DNA of 64,000 nt, from assembly GCA_037074615.1 (NCBI GenBank), contig CM073562.1, positions 9,285,001 to 9,349,000 of the forward strand, written 5' to 3'. Below, one piece after another: positions 35,834 through 46,297 of the stretch (position 1 is the stretch's first letter; each line of letters starts with the position of its first letter). A program made the position numbers and the translations under genes. Origin of the DNA: Leucaena leucocephala. Lineage: Eukaryota > Streptophyta > Magnoliopsida > Fabales > Fabaceae. The notes beneath the pieces were generated by a model. It was given only the letters and a program-made list of their open reading frames with translations. It made no database searches and was not told the DNA's origin.

Positions 35834-36906
35834 ATTTTGTGTTTAAGTTAGGCTTGATTGTTTATTCATATGATATGTGTTAGTCATAGCCGATCGTATG
35901 ATATGCATTTATGTGTGACATATAAGGGATCCGTATTATGTGTGACATAAAAGGAATCTAAAAGGGAATTGAAATCGGTGGTGATACGTTTTGATTTGAT
36001 CAATTAACATAGTGGGACCGTCGTGGCTACCTGTTCGTAGCGCAATATAACCGTAACATATGTTATTTTGTGAATGTTTTATATTTGAAACATCAATTGC
36101 CCTGCAATTAAATCTGAATGTTGATTCTTGAATGCTTGGGTATGGTGAACAATATGGCTCTAGATTGCAAGTGTTGTAATTTTTTTTTAAATACGGCCTG
36201 CGTGTCATGCCTTCCTATATATATACTCTCAATGTACCTTCTCATCTCATCTCACTCCCCTCGAATGTTAAAAGAGGTTTCTATATGTAATTTCCCTTTT
36301 CTTACTAGATAGCTCCTCTCATTGGCTTAAGGGGACTTAGGATAGGTGAGCCATATTGTATCACGTTTAATTATGCATCTTATGATTAAATTAGCACATG
36401 CATATTACTTGTATGAGATACAAGCTGAGAAACATGCATTCGTATAAATCAGATAGTTAAATTAAGCCCTCTAAATGAAATCTTAAGTCATAATGCCATC
36501 AATTTATGAACACTTGTCAAAACCTCGATTGCTCAATTGTGGACTCCACCAAAGTGGGTGCTTTCGAGTTATCTTGGGGAGATAAGCAAGAGTAATGGTG
36601 CTACTCTCACATGTTTATTATTGTTTGACTTAATTGAGATTAACAAAATGGTTTTGGGTCTCAAGGCATTAGATGGGATTAAAAACATGCCAGATCATAT
36701 GATGATAGGATCCCATGCACATCTAAGAGTTACATTTGATGTAATTGGTAAAGGTGTTACCTACCTAAATAACTTAATTTAAGAGTCCTACTAAAGCAGA
36801 CTTAAGTTTGAGTCAAATATGGATCTTAGCCCACTAACTATTGCATTGAGGGTTGTTTATTCAGTAGGAGATTGCTAATTAAATTATATATTTTAATTGT
36901 AGAATC
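35834..36906 (+). other. Leader of the copia element with an 81-codon ORF
   Basis: About 1.1 kb between primer site and gag start. One plus-strand ORF (36537-36782) has a protein-like sequence (GLKALDGIKNMPDH...HLRVTFDVIGKG) but no domain I can name. Other frames are short. Confidence 0.4.
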
Positions 36907-38796
36907 ATGATGACTAGTAATACTGCTACATTATCGCTGCGATCTGTCCTTGAGAAGGACAAACTCAATGGGACAAACTTTCTTGACTGGTTTAGGAACT
37001 TAAGAATTGTTCTCAAGCAGGAAAGAAAGGCGCATGTCCTAGATCAACCCATTCCTGAGGAGCCAGCGGCCAATACTCCTAGAGCTCAGAGAGATGCTTA
37101 CATGAAGTATAAGGAAGACTCTGTCGATGTGGGATGCTTGATGCTAGCCACCATGGTTTCAGAGCTCCAAAGAGATCTGGAACACATGGAGGCTTATGAG
37201 ATGATTGTGCATCTCAAGGAAATGTTCCAGCAACATGCAAGGCAAGAGAGGTATGGGACCACTAAGGCCTTACATTCCTGCAAGATGGCTGAAGGTGCAT
37301 CAGTTAGTACTCATGTCTTAAAGATGAAGGGGTATATTGATCACCTTGAGAGGCTTGGATTTCCCATGAGCCAGGAGTTAGCTACGGATTTGATCTTGAA
37401 CTCACTCCCAGAAAGTTATAACCAGTTTGTCATGAACTACAACATGAACAACATGGAGAAATCTATTTCTGAACTGCATGGGATGCTTAAAACTGCTGAG
37501 CCCAGTCTTAAGAAGAAGTCCAGTAGTGTTTTGATGGTTCAGAAAGGAAAGGGTATGAAAAAGAAAGGCAAAGGCAAGGGGAAGGGTCATGGCTCATCAG
37601 GTAAGACCAAAGAGTCAGGCAAGCCTGAAACCAAGCTTGCACCAAAGAAGGCAAAGCCTCTTAAGGAAGGAGTCTGCTTCTTCTGCAATAAACCTGGTCA
37701 TTGGAAGAGGAATTGCAAACTCTACCTCGAAGATTTGAAAAAGAACAAGAAGGATAGCAGGGCTATCACTTCAAGTATTTATGTTATACATATTCATCTT
37801 TCTACTTCCACCTCATGGGTATTAGATACTGCATGTGGTTCTCACATTTGTATAAATGTGCAGGGACTAAAGGATAGTAGGAAGCTGAAAAAGGGTGAGG
37901 TTGACCTACGAGTTGGAAACAGAGCAAGGGTTACTGCGTTAGCTGTAGGCACTTATGAATTAGTTCTACCCACTGGGCTTTTGTTAGTTTTGAACAATTG
38001 CTATTATGTTCCTGCTTTAAGTAGTAACATTGTTTCACTTTCTTATTTGGATAAGGAAGGTTTCACTTCCATTGCTGGGAATAGTAGATATTCTATTTAT
38101 CGTAATGATGTTTTCTATGCTCATGGTGATTTGCATGTTGATCATTACATATTAAATTTGGAACAACCCAATCATGGAAATATATATAACATAACCGCCA
38201 AAAGGGTCAAACCAAACGATTTGAATCCCACATACCTCTGGCACTGTCGTTTGGGCCACATAAATGAGAAACGCATTTCCAAACTCCATCAAGATGGATT
38301 TCTAAACTCATTTGATTTTGAATCATATGACACTTGCGAGTCTTGCTTGTTAGGAAAGATGACAAAGTCACCTTTCACTAGGCACAGTGAGAGAGCCACT
38401 GATTTATTAGGCCTCATACATACAGATATGTGTGGACCGATGAACACAAATGCCAAAGGAGGTTATTCGTACTTCATAATATTCATAGATGATTTCAGCA
38501 GATATGGGTATATCTATCTGATGAAACATAAATCTAAGTCTTTTGAAAAGTTCAAAATATTTCAGAATGAAGTACAAAACCAGCTTGGCAAAATAATTAA
38601 AGCCCTTCGATCTGATCGGGGTGGTGAATATTTGAGCCAAGAGTTCATAGATCATCTTAGGAGTTTTGGGATAGTCTCACAATTGACTCCTCCAGGGACA
38701 CCACAATGGAATGGCATTTTTGAACGGAGGAATCGAACACTATTAGATATAGTTCGATCCATGATGAGTCGAACAGATCTTCTGCCTTCCTTTTAG
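36907..38796 (+). CDS. Copia polyprotein, gag-protease-integrase part (629 codons)
   Basis: The frame is open from the ATG at 36907 to a TAG at 38794. Residues 10-200 are the gag (UBN2 type, as in TNT1-like elements), followed by a Lys/Gly-rich stretch and a CCHC knuckle (C257, C260, H265, C270). The protease active site is WVLDTACGSH with Asp307; the family usually has Gly where this has Ala309, so activity is doubtful. The integrase zinc module is H446, H451, C477, C480. The integrase catalytic triad D507, D570, E606 is complete, with 35 residues between the last two. The TAG falls inside the integrase and coding sequence resumes directly after it, so this is a truncated polyprotein and not a natural C-terminus. 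Confidence 0.9.
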   Translation: MMTSNTATLSLRSVLEKDKLNGTNFLDWFRNLRIVLKQERKAHVLDQPIPEEPAANTPRAQRDAYMKYKEDSVDVGCLMLATMVSELQRDLEHMEAYEMIVHLKEMFQQHARQERYGTTKALHSCKMAEGASVSTHVLKMKGYIDHLERLGFPMSQELATDLILNSLPESYNQFVMNYNMNNMEKSISELHGMLKTAEPSLKKKSSSVLMVQKGKGMKKKGKGKGKGHGSSGKTKESGKPETKLAPKKAKPLKEGVCFFCNKPGHWKRNCKLYLEDLKKNKKDSRAITSSIYVIHIHLSTSTSWVLDTACGSHICINVQGLKDSRKLKKGEVDLRVGNRARVTALAVGTYELVLPTGLLLVLNNCYYVPALSSNIVSLSYLDKEGFTSIAGNSRYSIYRNDVFYAHGDLHVDHYILNLEQPNHGNIYNITAKRVKPNDLNPTYLWHCRLGHINEKRISKLHQDGFLNSFDFESYDTCESCLLGKMTKSPFTRHSERATDLLGLIHTDMCGPMNTNAKGGYSYFIIFIDDFSRYGYIYLMKHKSKSFEKFKIFQNEVQNQLGKIIKALRSDRGGEYLSQEFIDHLRSFGIVSQLTPPGTPQWNGIFERRNRTLLDIVRSMMSRTDLLPSF

Positions 38797-39475
38797 GGCC
38801 ATGCCCTAGAGACAGCTATGTTAACACTCAATCGTGTTCCATCTAAGGCAATTGAAAAGACTCCGTATGAGATATGGACTGGGAGGACGCCTAGTTTATC
38901 TTTTCTCAAGATTTGGGGATGCGAGGTCTATGTTAAGCAATAAGCCTCAGACAAATTAGCGCCCAAATCCTCAAGGTGCCTTTTTGTGGAATATCCTAAG
39001 GAAACCAAGGGATATTACGTCTACAACCCTGCTGATAACAAAGTATTTGTTGTCAGAAATGGTATCTTTCTCGAATGAGAATTTATCTCTAAAAGAACCA
39101 GTGGGAGTAAGGTACACCTCGAAGAAGTTCGAGAGCCACAAGATACCATAGAACTACAGATGGAAAACAGAGAAGACTCAACAAGTTGTTGAGACTCCTT
39201 AAGTCACGCAAGGTCCACGAAAATCTAATAGGATACGACTTCAGCCTCAGAGATATGGATTTCTGATTTCTGATAGTCGTGATGTGTTTCTCATTGAGCA
39301 TAATGAGCTGACTACCTATCGAGAAGCTATAGTAGGACCAAACTTTGAAAAATGGCTTAATGCCATGAAGTCTGAGATGCAATCCATGTACGACAATAAG
39401 GTTTGGACCTTAGTCGACCCGCCTGAAGGTGTAAAAACTGTCGAGTGCAAGTAGGTTTTTAAGGAGAAAACTGAC
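38797..39475 (+). pseudogene. Copia integrase C-terminus and linker, broken
   Basis: Plus-strand translation continues with the rest of the integrase (ETAMLTLNRVPSKA, PYEIWTGRTPSLSFLKIWGC, KGYYVYNP) and leads into the RT start (FEKWLNAMKSEMQSM, NKVWTLVDPPEG). It holds several stops (including TAA at about 38941 and TGA at about 39076) and at least one frameshift before 39476. Confidence 0.8.
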
Positions 39476-40429
39476 ATGGATGGCAATGTAAATGTCTTCA
39501 AGGCACAACTGGTTGCAAAAAGATTTACTGAAACTCATGGTGTGGACTATGATGAGACCTTTTCCCCAGTTGCAATAGCCAAATCAATCAGAATCCTCTT
39601 TGCCATAGCAGCATATTATGACTATGAAATATGGCAGATGGACGAATCAAATAGGGGTTTCATACCCATATCTCATGGTATTCACCTTAACAAAGATCTG
39701 TGTCCTAGTATATCTGATCAGCTAGGTCGCATGAGTAAAGTTCCATATGCCTCGGCCATAGGATCTATCATGTACGCCATGTTATGTACTCGATCGGATG
39801 TCTCATTTGCCTTAAGTATGACTAGCAGATATCAACAGGACTCTGGTGAGGGCCATTGGACTGCTGTCAAGAATATCCTTAAGTACTTAAGAAGGACTAA
39901 GGACTTATTTTTGGTCTATGGTGGATTGGATGACGAACTCTGTGTAACTAGTTACACAGATGTGAGTTTCCAAATTGACCAGGATGACCAAAAATCACAG
40001 TCTGGGTACATATTCCTACTCAATAATGGAGCAGTAAGCTGGAAGAGCTCTAAGCAGGGTACTGTAGCAGATTCTACAACAGAAGCTGAGTATATATCAG
40101 CATCAGATACAGCTAAGGAAGCCGTTTGGATCAGGAAGTTCATCATAGAACTAGGAGTTATACCTACCATCTTAGATCCAATAACTTTGCTCTGTGACAA
40201 TAGCGGTGCCATTGAACAGGCCAAAGAGCCTAGGTCACATCAAAGGACCAAGCATATACTCCGGCGATTTCATCTTATCAGAGAAATCAACGATAGAGGT
40301 GATATAAAAATATGCAAAGTAGCAAGAGAAGATAATATTGCTGATCCTCTAACAAAGCCGCTTGTGCAGGAAAAGCATGAGCGTCATGTTAGATCAATGG
40401 GAATTAGTCAAATTAATGATTGTACCTAG
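39476..40429 (+). pseudogene. Copia RT fragment fused to RNase H; RT catalytic core missing
   Basis: The 317-codon frame begins in the RT fingers (KAQLVAKRFTETHGVDYDETFSPV..., ending YYDYEIWQMD). It jumps at about 39643 to sequence that normally lies after the RT (RGFIPISHGIHLNKD, then SDQLGRMSKVPYASAIGSIMYAM). The intervening part with the YVDD active site is absent. RNase H follows, with its acidic residues visible in SYTDVSF, DSTTEAEYIS, LLCDNSGA and REDNIADPLTK. The frame is kept across the junction, so the deletion is a multiple of three. It ends 14 bp before the 3' LTR. Confidence 0.88.
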
Positions 40430-40432
40430 TGC

Positions 40433-40443
40433 AAGTGGGAGGT
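40433..40443 (+). other. Polypurine tract of the copia element
   Basis: AAGTGGGAGGT immediately before the 3' LTR start TGTTAG; standard position and composition for plus-strand priming in copia elements. Confidence 0.85.
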
Positions 40444-42307
40444 TGTTAGAAATCGTACCCTAGGGGCCAATCATTGTCTTATGAACATTATTGATTTATG
40501 AATTTATTAATTGTGTTATCATATTATTTGCATGTTTACTATGATAACCATCCTTGGATAATTCATGATCTTATCCTAAATGTCCCTGGTCAATCATCTA
40601 TACAGGAGCACAGATGAAATAAGACCAGTATGACTTTGAAGATATATAGAGATATAAATCAGAGTCATATGCACATGTAAGAGTACAAGGTGTTGGACCG
40701 ACCCACTATGAGAGAACTGCATGGGTAACGTCATAAGCTTCTCTCATATACAAACCATATCAATATGCCCTTTGACCTGAGATCATCATGGATTCCTACA
40801 TGACAATCGCTCAGCTTTGACCTAGTCAAAAGTCACTTTTGACCGAGTGATCATAAAGACTATGTTCAGCTTTAGTTGTTTTTCATGCGGCGGAATATGA
40901 ATGGTCAAGATGGAATTTGTCCCTCACATTCATAGAGAGATATTACTGGGCCCCTCGATGAGTGAGTCTAAGAAATATATGGTCATACTATAATGGAAAG
41001 GTAGTTCCATTTCTACAGTCATACTACTCAGGGATCGAGAAAGTAACGGTCAGGAATAGGAGGATGACATTATCCATGCCTCAACTATGACCAAAATATC
41101 GCGTGACAAAAAGGACATGATATGGTTGTATAAAAGCTAACATCGTTTAACGATCCTCATATAATTTGGGTAGTCATTATGTCTTGCTAGAGACCGCTTA
41201 CGACTTGTAGGCCAGTATAGCAAATGGCCCACTGTCAACTTCATATGGGCCTACAGGGTCGCACAAAAAATAGCCCAACACGAGCTATGATGTCTAGATT
41301 CAGTGAATCTAAGACATGTCCAAATTCAATGAAAGATCTAGGGTGGATGTATATATTTATTTATATTTATATTCGTATATATATATAAATTCATATATAT
41401 ATATTATATAAGAGATATATAAGATATAATTTATAAGGATAAATTAAATCTCTATCACGTTTGAATTTGAAATTCAAATTGATAGGATATCGCATATATG
41501 AGATATTTATAAGATTTAATTTATAAGGATAAATTAAATCCCTATCATGTTTGAATTTAAAATTCAAATTGATAGGATATCTCATATAACAGATATTTAT
41601 AAGATTTACTTTATAAGGATAAATTAAATCCCTATCACGTTTGAATTTGAAATTCAAATTGATAGGATATCTCAAATTTGATTTATGAGAATAAATCAAA
41701 TATAGTTCAGTCTCATCTTTATTTCAAGTTAAATAAATAGGTAATTAAATCTGTGGGACGGATTTAATATTATTATTTTAATTAGTTTCTTATAAAATTA
41801 TACAATATATGATATTGTATTAATTTCAGAATTAATATAAGATTAACTCCAAAATCCAATTCGGTAGAGAGAAAAACGCATAACATCCTATATATCAGAT
41901 TTTAGGAGCTGCGTTTTCAGCAAGACACACAGAGAACACAGAGAGACTGAAGGGGAACATGCAAAAGGTTTGCAGATAAGAAACTGCTGAAATAGAGACG
42001 GAGAGGACGAATTCTTGGGAAAGCCCTGGAGGGACAAGAAACGCTAGCACGTCATCGTGGTTGGAACGCTATTCATGTGGATACCAGTAGAGGAAGCCGA
42101 CCTGAGTCGTCGACTTCTTGCGATTAGAAAGGGAGCACGAGCCGCAGAGAGAAGCTGTGAACGTCGTGACTAGAAGCTGTGGAAGTCACCGAGGAACACT
42201 GACGGTAATGCTTCTTCCCACTTGACTTAAACATATACGGTAGATCCTGGCAAGGAATGGAAAAATTTTTAAATTAATTTCCACTACGTGTCTTCTAATT
42301 CCATACA
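40444..42307 (+). repeat. 3' LTR of the copia element
   Basis: 1,864 bp, starting TGTTAGAAATC and ending CCATACA. It is collinear with the 5' LTR and contains the same three 90-bp units (marker AATTCAAATT at 41471, 41561, 41651). Confidence 0.9.
41407..41677 (+). repeat. 90-bp tandem hairpin array, copia 3' LTR
   Basis: Same arrangement as in the 5' LTR: three units of 90 bp with AT-rich stem-loops and an ATTTGAATTTGAAATTCAAAT palindrome in each. Confidence 0.85.
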
Positions 42308-42312
42308 CTATC

Positions 42313-42539
42313 TTCTACATTCATTGGCAGCTCATTTTCTCCTTGTATATTATGTCTATCATTCCCATTAGGATTAATCTCAACCATATTGTAAATTTCT
42401 AATGGAATCTCTAAATTGAGTTCAATTTTAGATTTAGGGACTCTAGAGGGTGAACTAGATTATGCTGATCTTGCCTCTTCTCTAAATTCTTTCAGTTTCT
42501 TACGTTGTCTCTCAATTTCATGTTTAAAAGGCACTAATA
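42313..42539 (-). pseudogene. Athila-like gag, N-terminal part
   Basis: Between the copia element and the 3.4 kb solo LTR the minus strand encodes the start of gag (LVPFKHEIERQRKKLKEF...), matching the N-terminal part of the second copy at 51640-51840, with at least one stop (TAA) where that copy also has damage. The start codon lies beyond the solo LTR. Confidence 0.7.
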
Positions 42540-43858
42540 GTTTATGTCATATCCTAATTTTTCCCTATTTGTATAGTACTGATAGTGAAAAGAGGTTTGG
42601 AAAGGATTATGACGAAGATAAGAAGAAATGATAAAGGTTAAATGAGTCCTGAAGAAAGAGAAGGACTAAAACAAAAATTAGAAAAGGACGAAGGCAAAAA
42701 GTGAAGGTAGAAATAAAAGTTAGGCCCTTAAGTGTAATTTTTAAAAGTTATGGGGCTAAAATGCAAATAGCTAAAAGTTCAGGCGCTAAAGTACAATTAT
42801 TCAAAAGTTCAGGAACCTAAATGTAATTATGGAAAAGTTGAGCCGAAACAGGCCAAAAATGCCCTGAATCAAATAAGACCCAAATTTTACCAGTAGATAG
42901 ATAAAATTATTCCGATCAGTTTAACGCAACACAGAATTTTGATTTGAGGTCTCGATTAATTGATATATATTTATGAAGTCAGAAGAATTATTACAGTATT
43001 TTTTAGACAGGATAATCAGATGAAACTTTATAGGAAATTCCTATATTTAATGTAATAATTTATAAAATTGATAGACTCAGAAAAGGAATCCGGTAGAAGT
43101 CTTACGGGATTTTACGGTGAAATAAAATACCGCTAAATAGGATCGGGTGATATTTATTGGGATTTATGCCATAAAGGTAATGAGGCCAATGAGCCCATAC
43201 CAAGGCCCAAATGGCACCATAATGAGCTCAATAAAGTAGTGAGATAGTTATGTGGGCCAAAGTCCAGAGCAGTTCAGGAATAGTGTGAAATTACGAAAAT
43301 GCCCCTAGATACCCATAATGTATTAGTGATGGATGGAAGTCATTTTGGTCATTCTGGACAGGCCAAAAACGTGGGACATAGTATAAATATGATTAGTTAG
43401 AGCCAATATATGTCCTGAGGCAGTGTAAAGAGGAGTGAAATGACAATTATGCCTTTAGGGTTAATATAGTGTAAGAAAGGACACCAAGGGTATTTTGGTC
43501 ATTTCCCAAGGGATGGATGACAGATAAATATGCAGTATATCATTGTCAATGGTATGAGAAGCCTAGATATTGATTTCCAGGATAGAATATATATCCTGAT
43601 ATATTATAAAAATATTAGGAATAAAAAATAGTCTGATTGTTGTGAAACTGCTCCGATTGGTATCGGATTGGACTGGAAGTTTTCCAGAAGCTTCCTGGCA
43701 TGGTAAGCACACCACATACCCCCATGAGGTGTCCCTTGTGATGTCATGATGATGTCACAATTTGCTTTATGAAAAAATAAAATCCAAGATTAAATGTGAG
43801 CCTTTAGATCGAATAGTAACCAAATCAATCTTGGCCATTGATTTTTCTTGGATTTTGG

Positions 43859-43867
43859 CTATAAATA
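43859..43867 (+). promoter_or_regulatory. TATA box of LTR copy 3
   Basis: CTATAAATA preceded by TTGGATTTTGG; the context is identical in copies 2 and 4. Confidence 0.6.
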
Positions 43868-43926
43868 CCCCCTCGTTTCTGCATCAAAACCGTGGCTTCA
43901 TGGACCATTGGGGAAACTCTTGCAAA

Positions 43927-43983
43927 ATGAAAAGTCAAGCCAAGACAAAGAAGATTCAAGGTACCAAAGTTCAAGCAAGCTAG
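43927..43983 (+). other. Conserved 18-codon leader ORF, LTR copy 3
   Basis: MKSQAKTKKIQGTKVQAS then TAG, ending 9 nt before an AAAGGTAAGC splice-donor-like site (GT at 43993). Same length and reading as in three other copies. Confidence 0.35.
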
Positions 43984-45927
43984 ATATTAAAGGTAAGCAA
44001 TCTCTCCTAGATTACTTTCCTTTGATTTGGGAGCTTAAAATTAGGGTTTTCATGGGGCAAAGTTGAGTTTTCTCTAAGGGGTAGTGCTCAAAAACCTTAG
44101 ATGAAAGGGGAAAGAAGAAATTAAAGTTAGAAACATATGATTGAAGCTTAAACAAGCTAGTTAAGTGATTGGTTGATGAATCAAGTTGATATTCTTGACT
44201 TTACCAAGAGTGAATCTGTTCAGTCTGCACTGTTCATGAGGGAAATAAATGGAATTTCAATGATTTAATGATTTAATTGAATTTATATGATGATTTTGTG
44301 TAGGATTGGAAAGGTTTTGAACCTTGGAAACATTAAAATCTCAAGGTTATAGTCTTTAAGATTCCTTATAGTACTGTTCACTCGCATGAACAGTGATTTG
44401 AATTTCATAATTTTGATGGTTCCAATGGTTTTAAAATGAAAAGTTGTGTGAGGTAAAGTGGAGAAACAAGTATGGGAAGCATTAGAATCAAAATGAGAAT
44501 TTTTGAAATAATTGTATGCTTATGTTCAGTTCTGTACAGCAGGCCATGAAGGAGATGGAATTTCATGATTCTAAGCTCATAAATATATTCAAAAGATGAA
44601 ATTATGTAGGGTAAAGTCAAGACATCAATTGGTTCAAGAGCCAAGTGGATTAGTGAAGATTAGAGAAAGTTATGACAATAAAGAGTGTAACAAAGTTAGT
44701 CTTGAACATGGTTGGAGTTCATGAGTCCTAATGAGTTATGTGATGAATATAAATGTATTTAGGAAAATGAAATGTCCAAGAAGATGTTGGAAAGTGATGG
44801 ACATAAAGTCTTCATGGTTGGAAAGCTAGGGAGCAAGGGCTAAAGATCAAGAGGAAAGCTTAAGTGCAAGGTAGTGAACTTACCTCTTTATGTGCTTGAT
44901 ATGGTATGCTTATGTGTTGACATGTATGTGATAGTTGAATGATGTTGTGACATGGTAAATGATGTTTAATGTATTGTGAAGAACATGTTTTCCATGGCCA
45001 TGCATTTTATGTAAAAGTATATAGCATGATAGCATGTCACTAATCAAAGAAAGTTTAATGAACTTACATATCATGTATTAGCATCCATGTTGCATATTTA
45101 AGTGGTAATATTTTCTAATGAGATTCCCTAGAACCTCACTCTCCCATAACCAATCAATTTAAGTCAAGCATGATGGATAATGTATGCATGGAGAAGAGTT
45201 AAAGCATGGAAGAAGAAAAGTGAAGTATTTAAGATGTTAGCATATGCTATGCACTTTCCATGTATGTCAAAGCCATGTAAAGTATCTATTTATATAATGA
45301 GATTGTATGAAAAAATTATTGTATAACCCCATGATATATATGAATTCAAAAAAGGCAAAAGAGATGATTTATGTGTGCTGGAACAATTATGGAATGTGAA
45401 AGAAAGGAAATTGAAATGGTAAAAACGTAAGTCCTGAAGCAGTGTTGTTGTGGCTTCAGTTTGACCTAACAAATGAAGGAATTATTTCACAAAATTTTAT
45501 GAGCATGTAGTACACATCGATAGATTTAAGTGCATAGGTAGAACGTTTCATTTGGATGTGTATATCAAGAGAAATGAATTTCTAAATAAGGGACTAGAAT
45601 TTGTTTCCAGAGTTTTTGAACAAATGAATAGTAAACTTCAACGAATAAACTGTATCAATTGGATAATCATTTGGTCTGAAAAGTATTTTTCCCTTAAAGT
45701 TAAAGATGCTAAATTCATGTAGCTTTTTGAACCACTTCATTTCGAGTTTTCTATAATTAATTATGATTTTTCAAATTTTGTTGTGTAATCTGGAATACCA
45801 TATGAACAGTAACCCGAGAAAGAGTAAAATTCCAGATTTAGCTAATTGACTTCTAAGGTCTTGTAAGTGGTTCTAAATGCTACTTAATGGTACCTAAGAT
45901 GTATGAAAGTAAGGATGTTACAGTTTA

Positions 45928-46276
45928 GTTCTTCTACAGATGCAACACAAGAATAATCAAGAATAACTAAGTAAGGAGTCAAAGTTAGACACAAAAGTTT
46001 CACAGCAGAAAAGTTAAACAGGTCACGACATAAGGGTGTTCAGGTCGTGACCCAATACACAGAGAGTAAAAGTTCTTAAAAATGGATTTCACATTGTGAC
46101 TAAAATGAGGTTTGGTAGCGATTAGATTTCATAGAGAGTAGATTCGTAGAAACTTAAAAGAAAAGAAAAATGCATAATGCTATGCGATGAAAAAAACAAA
46201 AACTAAAATTCAAACAAAAAATGATTCAGGTAAATAATGAAATTGACAACTAATTGCTAATGAATCAATTACTTGA
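45928..46276 (-). other. Leader of the Athila-like element
   Basis: Non-coding sequence between primer site and gag. It contains GGTCACGAC (46021-46029), GGTCGTGACC (46043-46052) and CACAGAGAGT / CATAGAGAGT blocks, the same word set found in the LTR and in the protease-RT linker. A counterpart leader in the second copy is at 51208-51623. Confidence 0.55.
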
Positions 46277-46295
46277 CTCCCTGGTAACGATGCCA
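46277..46295 (-). other. Primer-binding site of the Athila-like element
   Basis: The minus strand reads TGGCATCGTTACCAGGGAG, two bases inside the LTR end. It resembles the TGGCGCCGTTGCCGGGGA primer site (Asp-tRNA type) typical of Athila-group elements, with C-to-T and G-to-A changes. Confidence 0.8.
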
Positions 46296-46297
46296 TT

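Larger units (their letters stand above)
33950..42307 (+). mobile_element. Ty1/copia retrotransposon, 8.36 kb, TSD CTATC, RT core deleted
   Basis: Direct LTRs (33950-35814 and 40444-42307) both start TGTTA and end ATACA or TTACA. Perfect CTATC duplications lie at 33945-33949 and 42308-42312. A Met-tRNA-type primer site follows the 5' LTR and a purine tract precedes the 3' LTR. Domain order is gag, protease, integrase, RT, RNase H, as in Ty1/copia. The element sits in the Athila-like gag in the opposite orientation, and gag resumes on both sides. Stops, a frameshift and the RT deletion make it non-autonomous. Confidence 0.92.
42545..45922 (+). mobile_element. Solo LTR, 3.4 kb family, TSD GTTTA (copy 3)
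   Basis: It starts TGTCATATCCTAATTTTTCC and ends AAGGATGTTACA (TG...CA). Perfect GTTTA duplications lie at 42540-42544 and 45923-45927. The TATA box is at 43859-43867. It has no internal domain. It splits the gag leader of the Athila-like element, whose primer site follows 350 bp further on. It is collinear with copy 2 (5624-9019) apart from a shorter U3 segment. Confidence 0.88.
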
